Positions 27,401-39,500 of a stretch of DNA of 60,000 nucleotides are shown one piece after another (the first letter of the stretch is position 1; every line of letters begins with the position of its first letter). Position numbers and translations under genes: made by a program. A model generated the notes under the pieces. The model was given only the letters and a program-made list of their open reading frames with translations. It had not been told where the DNA came from and did not search any database. The DNA comes from Membranipora membranacea. Its lineage: Eukaryota > Bryozoa > Gymnolaemata > Cheilostomatida > Membraniporidae. Where the stretch lies: positions 11,911,001-11,971,000 of the forward strand of contig OU612066.1 in the NCBI GenBank assembly GCA_914767715.1, written 5' to 3'.

Positions 27401-30400
27401 CTTATTTTCAGCCTTAGTTTCCCCCGCAATGCAGTGCTAGTTGCAAACTTATTGTATGGATAATCCTGTTATTTGGTTTGTGTTTGTAGCTCAAAGTTTA
27501 CCCTGGACACACATGTTATATGCGGTAACTCCGACTTTCCCTCTTGAGATCACTATACCCAAACTGTACGTCCTGAAGCGCTTCTGTAAGGAAGTTGTTG
27601 GGGGAGATAACCTCAAGTATAATATTAGTACAGGGGTGATCCTTCTCGTCATCATGGAAGTCGTGGTGAGTCTGTCTCTCATACTTGCGATACTTACTTA
27701 CTTACAATACTTGAGACTTTGGGAGACAGTTCAAACATTGCGTACTGTGTCTCTCTATTGAGTTCATATTGAATGTATATATATGCACCCAATTCAGTTA
27801 AAAATTATATGATTATCACTGGCAGTCGATTAGTGCCGCAGGAGTTATGGGTTCGAGTCTCACTGGAGGAGCTTTCAATGTTGATTGTTCCTGCCTAATT
27901 ATTGTTAGAATGCTACCAGGAGGGCTGCAAAAAATTATCGGATTTATTAAATTATTGTTCCTTTTATTGTGTTTTGTATCATTAACCAACTGCTTTATTA
28001 GTTAACCATTTGACAAACTATTTTACAGGTTCACAGTTTCTTCCACAGAGAGTTACTGTCTCTTGCCATGATCATCCTCGCACTGACTGATTATAAGCGA
28101 TATGATTGGTTGTCCACTTGTCTGATCACAATGATATTCCCTCTGTTGCCTGTCGTTGGTCGAGGTGCTAACTATTTTCTAGTGTGAGTATTTTTAAATC
28201 ACCTAAAAACATCAGTCAACACTTTCTAAGCGGTTCATGTTTGTTTTGCTTTTTCTATGCTTTAACGCTTGCAATTAACAACTATGATCGACCTCTGAGA
28301 TGAGCAAAACTCAGTATTATACAACAACAACTCTTAATTTACCGTTTTTTGGTTGTTCGGAGTCCCTCAGGCAGACTATATAAACAATTTTGTGTTTCAG
28401 AGTGTCTGGAGGATGTATAGCTTTGATGCTTTTATTTACACTCAAGAAAAATATCTCAAAAGTCACCAAATTCCAGGTAATCATTATGCCTTCAACAGTG
28501 CATATTAGCTCAGTTCAAATATTATACAGTTTTAAAAATGAGAATCATGATAAAATAACTGGGAGTTGGCATATGTTATGAAAGGAGAACATAACTTTCA
28601 ATGTTGGTCAGGTAGTTTCACATTAGTTTCATACTTGACAGCCTTCCATCCTACCATGTATCTATATTGCCATACATTCTGACTATGTATTCCACATTTG
28701 CTGATGCTGAACATAATTAATACAACTGCTGTTTGCTGTGCATTCATGTGTTTTTTCACTTCATTCCATGTACAATTGATATCAAAAATACTTAAAGCCA
28801 TTCCATTCATTTATTTGCGAATAATTTGCTTTCACATTTTGCAGGGATCATTAGTCATAGTAGCTAATATAAATGTTGTCTATACATCGTACAGTATTAG
28901 TAACGGAGATGGGCTGCCTCTTATAAGTCAGATAGCCTCATGGAGCATCCTTGGTAAGAAAATTAAGCAAACCCTGTCAGTATCAGAGGCTTAATTTCAC
29001 GACTTTTAAGAGAATATTTTTATTGAACAATTGGTCAATTGCCCGTCGATAGGCTAGTGTTGGCAGAATTTGTGTGTCAATCTCACTGCTATCCATCAGG
29101 GTAGGAGACCTTTGCACTAAAAATCGCTGGACTACACAAAAACCTTTCTGAATTCATTTTGATGGAACTCTAGAATGCTCTAGTGATTTATTTTTGTTTG
29201 ACAATTATCTGTCCTCATGATTATGTTTATGTTATCAAGTAGGCGTGGATGAACGGTAATAAAGTTTTTATTATTTACAGGGTTGACATGGCTCATTCCG
29301 CTATTGGATGTTGATAATCTCTCACAAAGGCTTATAACCTTGAACACAGGCTTATTCGCCCTATATAATCTAATGAGCACCAGGTAAGCTATGACACAGT
29401 TTCACATTTGTTCACTCCGTCTGTCACTTTTTGCTAGATTGGTAAGGTTTTATATATTTGATCATTAAAGTTCTGTCCCTTTATTTCGTTGGATATACAG
29501 GTATAAAGCTTGACATCAACCGTTACACAGGAATTGACAGTGAAATTATTAATTGAATCAATGATGTGTCATGACTTGACAAAACTAGTTTCTTTGTGTT
29601 TTAGCTATGAGGGCTGGTTCTTGTTGGCGCTGAGCTTATTTCTGCAGTGCTGGATAAAGAAAGAATCAAAACAAGACTCTTTAGATGTGAGTCAATACTA
29701 TGACATTGGTCCCTCTGATGGGGATTTAAACATATATTCTGTGTGGCGTATAATGTCCTTGCATTTCATTTCCCAAAAGGTTTTATCTCAAAACTTTCTC
29801 CGTGTTTTCTGTTTTTTCCGTGTATATATTCCGTACATTCAAATTATTTCACATGCAATCTAGATCAAGGTTGATCTAATTTTTCTGTACTTGCTCCCCC
29901 GAAAGCCGCTTTATGTCGTCAGTATACCAGTAGAGTAGGAGGGACTCAAAATGCAGGTAAATTAGATCAACCTTGATCTAGGGACTAAAGACCACACTGT
30001 GCCTTTTGTGTTGATCTTACTGACATTTAACCTCACAATTTTAGAGTTCTTCTGGTAACAGTATTCTAACACAGACTTATACCAACAGTGCAGAAGGTCG
30101 TGTATCGCTCTCCGATCTCCGTAGATCTATGATTTATCTACTCATGATAACAGTGGGCTTCTTTGGTACTGGTAATATAGCCAGTCTCAACAGGTATGTA
30201 TCTCAATTATGTCATGATATTATATTTTATTAACTGGTTTGTTACATGTTTTCATGGGCATGTACACTCTGCCAGTGAAATGTTTGGTGTTTTTAAATCT
30301 TACAAAAAATAATGTAGCACAAAATAAGTGATTTTAAATTATAATATAATAAAGTATAGACAGATTGACTGTTGGTATATCAGGTTATACCTGAGATTGT

Positions 30401-31781
30401 AGCCTATATTCCCTTCCATATTCAGATACAGACTAGGGCCACTCCTGTACTTTACAGATTATATAAAGTTGTTTGACCGATGGTAAAGAGTGAATAACTT
30501 CCATTGCACATAACAAGGTGTCATTTATTAATAATTGTGAACTTCTCTCACCACATTTTGTCCTATAAACTTACTAATCATCACTTCAGGGGACATACCA
30601 GGCCATAGAAACAGAAGATTTGCCACCTGGTTTAGTAGCACAACATGGAAACTGCTTAAATACTATGAATTTATTTTTCAGTTTTGAGCCGGCATCCTTG
30701 TTCTGCTTCGTAACAGAATTCAGTCCGTTCAGCATGGGATTTATACTTCTACTCAAGGTATGTTCTCATTTATCAAAGTTTTTTACCATCCATGCCTCAC
30801 TTTTTACCCAGCCAGATCTTGACCAAGTCAGATACCATTAATTAACGAACCCCCTTTTTGCACCACTACAAGAAATAAGGCTATAACCTAAACACATCAG
30901 TCCTTTTCTCGCAACTCTCTGGTCAACTGTTGTCCACTCAGCTTTTTCTTTGCCCAACTCAGAACTACCATATAAAATCAATCAAAATTTTGCTCTTGTT
31001 CATAGTTGACTAGTATTCCTGGATTTGCAATTTAGCATCTCAGTCACCTTTAGGAGTTATGCTCAGCTCAGCTGCAGGATCAATTGAAGTGCCAATATGT
31101 TATTCTAAAGTGATGTTGGCATTGTATTCTCTGCCTCTTGTTTTTAATTCTATAGTATTATGTCAATTTCATCATTTTACAGGTGATAATACCATTTATA
31201 CTGATAGCCTGTGCATTTCATGTAATAATCTCACAATCTTCAACAAAACAAGATGGAGTATTTCTCATCATTCTTCTGATGTCTGACTTCATGGGTATTG
31301 TAAGTTAGATTTCATCATTCATTAAATTGGCCTGCTTTCTGCTCAAAGTGTACATTACTACAAAGGCAATGTCCGCATTAGACGCATACACTGTTTGTGT
31401 GTCGCGTGGCCACCCAGGTTCATTGACCTCAAAATATCAGGAAAACATTTTGTGACCGCAATCTACGTATTGATTATATCACAGAGTAATGATATATCCT
31501 TTCTCTGTGATTGTATCCGCTTTTATTTCTATTCATGCACTCAGCAGCTTTGCCTTCCTAAGTTAAAGCTGGGGATGGGGATCAATCAATACATATTTTC
31601 TTTGCAGCATTTCTTCATGTGGGTACAGGACTACGGTAGTTGGCTGGATATCGGTACAAGTATAAGTCACTATGTTATAACTCTAGTCACAACGCTGGTG
31701 CTTATTATATTATCTAAATTCTCCCAGTTTATCATGAATTTTACTCTCATTCCCTCGAACAAGACGAACAAGCTCTCATAG
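21484..31781 (+). CDS. PIGN: PIGN copy 1: GPI ethanolamine phosphate transferase 1 (894 aa)
   Basis: The product adds ethanolamine phosphate to the first mannose of GPI-anchor precursors in the ER membrane. Twenty exons: 21484-21710, 22347-22468, 22710-22808, 23175-23272, 23452-23617, 25017-25109, 25313-25497, 25813-25905, 26128-26342, 26913-27082, 27490-27665, 28029-28183, 28401-28476, 28845-28953, 29281-29383, 29605-29686, 30045-30193, 30682-30757, 31183-31299 and 31608-31781. All phases agree. An N-terminal membrane anchor is followed by the luminal alkaline-phosphatase-fold domain. Visible there are ADGLRADA (Asp59), VPTESRPGH with likely nucleophile Thr94, GIDSNGH (Asp215, His219), SDHGMTEWG (Asp262, His263) and GTHGSG (His271). 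A multi-span hydrophobic C-terminal half ends with [15 protein letters not shown]. The human protein is 931 aa, so this looks complete and active. It is the first of two tandem copies. Confidence 0.95.
23969..24483. repeat. Foldback element (~0.5 kb) in PIGN copy 1 intron 5
   Basis: The left arm from ATAGACAGTTTTCTGAGCTC, through GAGTTGTCCTCTC and CCAGTTTGGTAC, is repeated in inverted form at the right end (to CTGTCTAT). Arms are about 100 bp or more, diverged, around a non-coding centre. No clear target duplication is seen. It is likely a MITE of an unnamed family. Confidence 0.7.
27822..27896 (+). mobile_element. tRNA-derived SINE fragment
   Basis: This fragment contains GATTAGTGCCGCAGGAGTT, the Pol III B-box GGTTCGAGTCT and a GTTGATTGTTCC tail. 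It closely matches 43010-43084 of the longer copy. The A-box half is missing, so it is truncated at its 5' side. It lies in intron 11 of PIGN copy 1. Confidence 0.65.
29860..29981. repeat. 122-bp foldback element in PIGN copy 1 intron 16
   Basis: It begins CTAGATCAAGGTTGATCTAA and ends with the reverse complement of that sequence, separated by about 75 bp. The arms are about 23 bp and essentially perfect. It is probably a small MITE; the target site is not resolved. Confidence 0.7.
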
Positions 31782-31998
31782 TGCCATAAAAAGACAGCAG
31801 GTTTATTATTTAAGACAAGTTTTTACCTGCCATGGAATTAACAAGACTACAAATAGGCTTGATCTGAATATAAATCCTTCCAGTTTTGTCTCAACTGGTT
31901 CTGTATTATTTATCATCTTGCAATTATACAATAGTCATGATTGGTTGATATAAAGGCATTTTGTTTTTTTCGCACTGGTACCTTAATGATAATTGCAA

Positions 31999-32004
31999 AA
32001 TAAA
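31999..32004 (+). terminator. Candidate polyadenylation signal, PIGN copy 1
   Basis: AATAAA lies about 220 bp downstream of the PIGN copy 1 stop codon. Position and strand suit a 3'UTR polyadenylation signal; no transcript evidence is available. Confidence 0.5.
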
Positions 32005-32403
32005 GGTACGGTGCTACTTTAGTGTGACAACTGACAATACATTGTTAACTCTGGGTAATATCCGACTGAATGAATTTCATCTACTTCTCCCAGTTCCTGT
32101 AGATTCTGATTGTCTCTCATAACTTAGTTCATTCATCTAGTCTTTATGACTCATTTCCCTTGTCTCATTGGTCTGGGGCATGGGATTTATATATTTGGGA
32201 AGCTTCTCAGTTACTTGTGGTTGAGGTCTGTAACTATCAAGTCTGTAAGTGTCAAGCTGCGCTGAACTGAACAGCTGCCCCTTCACAGGTATTGGCCTGA
32301 ACTGCGAGTAATATTAAGAAAGCTACGAAAACCTTTGGAGCATTAACAGCTACCGCAGCACCAAATATTGTGAATTGAGAAAGTCACTGTCAAAGCCAGA
32401 GAG

Positions 32404-32502
32404 TAGGTACTGTAGGTACTGTAGGTGCTGTAGGTGCTGTAGGTGCTGTAGGTGCTGTAGGTGCTGTAGGTGCTGTAGGTGCTGTAGGCACTGTAGGTGT
32501 TG
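32404..32502. repeat. 9-bp minisatellite, unit TAGGTGCTG
   Basis: About eleven head-to-tail copies of a 9-bp unit, with variant units (TAGGTACTG, TAGGCACTG) at the edges. Because 9 is a multiple of 3, all frames stay open across it, which creates spurious low-complexity peptides on both strands. Confidence 0.9.
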
Positions 32503-33522
32503 TGAGCTAGAACATTCAAAACAAGAATGCTCACCAAGTTGGGCACACCGGCAGGGTCACCAGTATAGTGTCTCACAGCCAGGCAATACAGCGTTCCAAA
32601 CAGCTATAGTATAGTAAGGACATTTTATCCCAAACAAACGAAGTCCCAGAAAATTTGGCTCATTGAATACTACACCTCAAATTTGAAGTAAGAACAAGCC
32701 AATTGATAACAATGCATCATTTAAAAGATTTGATGAACAAATATGCATTATGGTTGGTGTGCTTATTATTTTAAATTTTACTAAGAAATTTAAGGTTTTG
32801 CACTTCATAATGAGCAAAGTATTGTAGGACTTAATTCTATTGATCACTCATTAAAACCAATCTGTTTTGACAATTGCCCAAACAATCCAACTTCTACGCT
32901 GATAGATTTATTTTGCAATGCATTGTAATATAATCCGATGTTCTAATGCAGCCAAACATTTATAGCATCTAACTGCTCACATATAACTCCCGACTACTCA
33001 CAAATTTAATAATGAGTTACGTTCCTAGAAGAGTGGACATGCTGTGAAAGTCTGGACATACCATTTCATACCTGGCTCCTTATTTCTAAACACACTGAGA
33101 GGTGAGTTTTATTAAAGTAAATTATTTGCTTCGTCATGCCCTGAATAAAATGATTATTACTTTCCTGTTGTTGGGAGAGAAGAGAAACTATAGGAAATTC
33201 AATATCTATCCCATCTAATGAGTCTCCAAATATGACATCACTTGAGAGAATGAATGCCTTTTGAAAATAATCCACAATCTCCTGTAATAGCAACACATTG
33301 CTGTGCCTCAAAAACTGATTTATGATGAAGATTATGGTAGTATCCTTTGATAGTGTCTTCCCGGCAAGCCATACATCACTTACAAGCCAATGAGTAACGA
33401 TTTAAAAAGTTTAAACTGAAGTTTTTCACCAACTTATTGGTCAGCTTGTTTGTCGAGTGGGTGAAGTTTGATGAGTAAAAATATGTTCTTGTATTTTAGA
33501 AGCTTCACAGTGTATATTCTTG

Positions 33523-36500
33523 ATGGCTTATATCGGAGACTATGGATGGTTCATGCTGAAAAGCATACTGATTCATATCATATTTCTCTATTCAATATTT
33601 GATATCTACTTCACATCTCCACTATTACACGGGATGGAAACTCACAAACCAAAGATATCTACGCCACCAGCAAAGCGCCTTGTATTATACCTAGCTGACG
33701 GTCTCAGGGCTGATGCTTGTTTTGAGGACACTGCCATGCCATTTGTACGGTTAGTATGAAATGCAATATGCGTCCTTGAGGAAAGTTGTCCATCAACTTG
33801 CACATGCATGAATAGCGCACTAACCTCTAGCTTACATTTACTCCTCTTCCTTTTATCATTGTATCTGCTCCATGGGTTTTTGCGTTATTTTTTGAAGCAA
33901 CTTTCCTGTACATTTCTTGCAATTCACAGTCATACCCGGTGGTTGCCAGGGGTTCCCATAAAGGGAGACAAAGAGGGTAGTCCATTATGCCTGCATCCCT
34001 AATCCTGACGCTCATATGTTGCTGGCGAACCCCCAGCGGTTCAAGGAGAGCAACTCCAAAGTCAGGAAAATTTGATCATACTTGATCTAACCTGGAAACT
34101 GTTACAATAGTCCTTTCTGCAATTTAGTTGCTAGCTATGTTTAATATTGGTTTGATCTTATAGTAAGACCTCATTTGCTCAAGAAATAAAAAAAAATCTC
34201 AAAATTAAACCCTCTCAACTTCACCTATGATTAATCCTGTAATTTAATCACTAAAATTATATTTCTTAGAAACAGGACAGTTCGGTGTGATTATTAACTT
34301 TTTTGAATTTTAAATTCTACCAGGGATAAGGCCCTAACAGAAGGTACATGGAGAGTTTCTCATACCAGAGTACCTACTGAGTCTCGTCCAGGTCATGTGG
34401 CAATCATCGGAGGATTTTATGAGGATGTTAGCGCTGTAGCTAAAGGTATGTAGGCCCAATGGAAGACCTTCTGATATAATATACACTTTCATTTGCTATT
34501 CAGTGCCCCTTTTAAGGCCAATGATAATATGCTTGCAGTAAGATCTATGATACATGATACAGCTTATCTATCCAGCACACCCTTGTACAAGGTAAGGGTG
34601 GGCAAGCTAGGATAATGCATGAAGAGTTCAACTCCACTAGCAGCATGGGTAGTGACCGGGATTCGAAGCTTCTGATATAACGTCCACCAATTTTTCAAAA
34701 CCATGTGGTCAAACTTCAGTGAACATATCAGCTGTCTTCGTCTACATGCATTCCTTTTCCCATCCAGGGTAGTCCAAAGGTAAGCAAACACATTGATCAC
34801 CTACACTGGCTGGAAAACATTCTCTCTGTGTTATGAATATATAGCTCATATTATTATCTTATGTACAGGTTGGCAAGAAAACCCAGTCGAGTTTGACACA
34901 ATATTTAATCAAAGTTACAAGACTTATGCTTTCGCAAGTACTGAAATCATCAGCATATTTACCAAAGGTGAGAGATACGACATAATAATGACCAGTCTGC
35001 TACCTGCTAGTGTGATTAGGAATGCATACTCATTAAGGTAATGTCAAAGACCGATCCGAATATCAACATATCATATACCGTTGGAAAGCAGCCGAGCTAC
35101 TGAAAATGAATACCTGAACAAAACCTTGATTCAATGACGTTGCGTCATTTTAGGGAGGAAATGAGGCAGAAAACGCTGTTTTTGTCACAGCAGATGGAGG
35201 AGACAAATTAAATGCAAGAAATTTCAAACCAGGTGGAATGCATACTTAGAGATTGCGTTCATCGTAAAATTTGATCTCTTTGATATATGACTAGTCTAAG
35301 CTGACTTTTTACGTCACGCCATACAATGCATTTTTTTTTGTGAAGCCGTGAAAATATGTGAAATTTCAATCATTAATTCAGAACAGATCATAGGCTCGAA
35401 ACAAAATTAATTATGATTTTCCCTTAGAGTACATTTTAAATGTCATACCTATTAACTTTCAACAAATTAGCTTGCATATTGCGAAAACAGTAGACTCTCA
35501 AATACAGCTAATATTTTTTGCAACTTTTGCATAACATCAAAATGTGCTATCCAAATGACCATTATTGTGGCCAAACAAAGTTTTTTTGAAAGTTCTTACA
35601 TACGAAGCCGCTTTCATGAGCCATGGTGCACACAGGAAATGTCAAAAGATTTTTCCCCTGCATCTTCGTTTTTCTTGAATTTAACGCAAAAGAATGCCAA
35701 AAAACAGCCATTTTTTGGGACTTTTGAGGTGTTTTTGGCCATTCTTTTGCGCTAAATTCAAGAAAAAAGAAGATGCAGTGAGAAAATCTGTTGGCATCTC
35801 CTGCGTGCACCATGGGTAATAAAAGCGGCTTCGTATGTGAGAACATTCAAAAAAACATTGTTTGGCCACAATAATGGTCATTTGGACAGCACATTTGACG
35901 TTATGCAGAAGTTGCGAAAAATATCAGGTGTATTCGAGAGTGTACTGTTTCGCAATATGCAAGCTAATTTTTTGAAAGTCAATATGTATGACATTTGAAG
36001 TGTACTCTAAGGGAAAATCATAATTAATTTTGTTTTGTGCCTATGATCTGTTCTGAATTAATGATTGAAACTTCACATATTTTCACGGCTTCACAAAAAT
36101 AAATGCGTTGTATGGCGTGACGTAAAAAGTCAGTTTAGACCAGTCATATATCATAGAAAATCAAATTTTACTATGAACTCAATCTCTAAGTATACATTCC
36201 ACCTATTTTGAAATTTCTTGCAATTAATTTGACTCCTCCATCTGCTGTGACAAAAACAGCGTTTTCTGCCTCATTTCCTCCCTAAAATGACGCAACGTCA
36301 TTGAATCAAGGTTTTGTTCAGGTATTCATTTTCAGTAACTCGGCAGCTTTCCAACGGTATATGATATGTTGATATTCGGATCGGTCTTTGACATTACTGT
36401 TCTTCGGATTACAAGAATTTTCCTTCAAGTTTGGAATCTCCACGTTTTCAAAACATCTTCTGATTATCATAATGTTGTATTTCTATTATTATTGATTGAT

Positions 36501-39500
36501 TGGTTTGATAGATTGTATTGCTATCATTAACTGTACAAGTTGTGAGAAAAATGTTGCTAGCTCACATACTCTGCGTGAGAATAGTGAAGTTGTCTTGTAT
36601 GCAAAAATAGGGCTAGAAAATGGTATTGATAATATAAATTCACATGTGTCGCAAAAAGCTGTCTTTTCGCCAGGGAGTATAATATTTGGGTGTCTGAGCC
36701 AACCTGAGGGGCATCATTAATATTATTTTTTATAATTTATTATTATTATATATAATAACTATGATTTTACAGGAAGTGTAAGAGATAATATAGAAGCCTA
36801 TCATTATCCAATCGTAGAGGACTGGGCTGCAAAGGATTTATCAGCTGTTGACACCTGGGCTTTCAACAGGGTTTGTATATTATTAGTATAGTTTATCTAC
36901 TCTTGTAAATTTATTATAGTAAAGAAAGATTAGGGTGTTCTTACCCATTCTATATGGCTAAAGTGGCTCAACTATATAACCTTTACATTAATTATTACCT
37001 TATATTATATATAGTTTCTATTCTCTCTATTGTATATATATATATATATATATATATGTAATATATATGAATGAATGAATATATGAATGGATACTTATAA
37101 ATGAAAGTTATACCAAAAAAGTTTAAAAAAAACAATATATGTATAATATGTATTTCTTTTAAACTTTATTGGCATAACTTTCATTCGATATAATTATTTT
37201 GTATTATTATGTATAAAGGTATTATGTATAGAATTGAGCTTTCTTTTCACGTATAATTCTGATATTTGGGCTATTCAAAATTATAAAAAAATATTTATGA
37301 GCTGGAGATCGAGGAGGCTCCCTGTCAAATAATTAATGAATATGTAGTTCTGAACTCATACAGGTAGAAGAATTATTACAGCAATCTAAGAATGATACCA
37401 AACTTACCAAGGAACTCCACAAGGACCAGCTGGTATTTTTTGTTTACCTGCTGGGAGTAGATTCTAATGGTCACAGATTTAACCCTCAATCTAAAGAAAC
37501 TCGAGCTAATGTAGAACTGGTCGATGCAGGTGAGAATTTGTAGGCGCTTTGATGATCAATTTTTGGGACAATTGCGATTTAGTTATTATCTTAAACGGAG
37601 AAAATATCACAAAATAGTCGCTAAAATCTTCAGGGCTAAGGCAGTTGAGATGACTAATACTTGTATTTAATAAACAAGAATATTTTGTGTCATATTTTTA
37701 ACCTTTTTTGTTTGTTTGTTTTCAGGTGTGAAGCGTGTTACTCAGTCAATCGATGACTATTATGGTGACAATTCAACAGCTTATATAATGACATCAGACC
37801 ATGGAATGACAGAATGGGGTAATTACTATCATTTAATTTTATATATAAACCTCAATTATTGTAGTTTTGTCCGTTCTTCTATGATAATCAATAGAAGAGT
37901 GTACCGACCTGTTCCTTATTGATATAGAATGTGGAGGATGCAGATTCGCCTAAATACACCCATGTGAGTTAGACTGTGTAGTCTAAGTGCTCGGATGTTA
38001 CCTGTGGCATTACTATTGTCAACCATATTTGGGAATGCCACCAAAGGCAGAGTTTGAACTCTAAACCTAGTTAGCCTGTAATGTTGCTAGTGTTAGACTG
38101 GACACACAGTGGCTAATCAGGTAATGGAAGCAACCATAGACTTAATATAAACCTAGACAGGACACTATATGGAGCATTAGCATTGAGGCACTGAGGCAGT
38201 TAGTTCATTGTTTCTACACCTTCCAATGACGTGACGTCGCCCAACAGTTAAGTGCCTCACTTCAGCTATATATGGTGTCCTGTCATAGATTTAAAGACAG
38301 TATAGATAGGACATTGGGCTTCATTAACTTTGCATTATGTCCCCACCCGTATCGTCATTGTGCCAACCGCAGTGTCGCGTTATGCATAGCGTAACTGCCA
38401 GTTGGTTTATAGTCAGCACCTTTTGCCTTTCATGATGTTAATATTATCAGACAGTGTCCAATGAGAGAAGGCTATACTGAGTAAAACGACTTCTGAGCCA
38501 CTCACAATGTTGTGAGAACATGATTGGCTGGAAGTTCGTTTTACTAACAGTCATGTGACACCCAGCCTTATGGTCTAGATTGCTAAAATTCCTAGATCTG
38601 AGGCCAAAGTGGCTATCATATTATTGGATAGACAGGAGCACACATTGACCTATCTATACTGTTTTTAAATCTATGTGTCCTGTCTAGGTTTATTATTACC
38701 TCTATGGGAGCAACTCAAGAATTAGGTGTTTGACCAAGCTTTTTCTAGCTTCTGATAAGCAATTTCTCCAAATACATGTTATTTCTCTCTAACATCAAAC
38801 CAAGAAAACTTGATTTTAAAAGTGGGAATTTGTAGTGCTTGTTATTCTTATTTCTACAAAATGAATTCACCTTTTTCACACAGGAACACACGGATCAGGC
38901 TTATCTTCAGAGACTCTGACACCGATGGTGACGTGGGGTGCTGGAGTGAGAGGAGTACCCGGCTCTGAATCACAGATGTCTGTAGATAAGGCAGAGAATA
39001 TAGCACAGGCTGATATAGCTCCTTATATGGCAGCTTTACTTGGTATCAATTTTCCTGTTAACAGCGTGGTAAGTGGTGTCTCTGTCTCAAGGCGTTTATT
39101 TTGTGCTTTATCCTATAATCTTGTTGCGGTTTATATTATGAAGTCCTCTGCCATGATTATTAGCAACAAGTTTGCTATGGACAACGTTAATTTCATTATT
39201 CACTGTACATGAATATAATAATGAGTATTTTAGTATTTTCAGAGTTATCTCCTTTTTTATCATAGGGACATAACTCACAATATCACATTACCCACAATGC
39301 AATATAACAAGAATACTTTGTGTATCACATATCAGGAACCTCATTTCTTAATCTGATTTCTTATGTGCTTGATGGCTTCTGGCTAAGTTTTGCACCTGAC
39401 TACTCAATGTTATTCTTCTGAATGTTACAGGGGGTCCTGCATACGGACCTACTTTCTTCAAACCTTAAAGACAAAGCCGAAATGATGATGACCAATGCAT

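Larger units (their letters stand above)
31782..33522. other. Spacer between the PIGN copies
   Basis: This holds the 3'UTR of copy 1, a minisatellite at 32404-32502 and presumably the promoter of copy 2. A CTTCACAG just upstream of the copy 2 start could be the acceptor of a 5'UTR intron. A minus-strand open frame at 33066-33311 shows no recognised family and is not called a gene. Confidence 0.45.

Noticed and set aside
32343-32614. Low-complexity peptides rich in Tyr-Ser-Thr or Cys-Arg repeats
   Set aside because: They are produced by the 9-bp minisatellite, which leaves all frames open. There is no coding support.
35555-35881. Overlapping open frames on both strands with similar peptides
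   Set aside because: They are the two arms of the palindromic transposon read in opposite directions.
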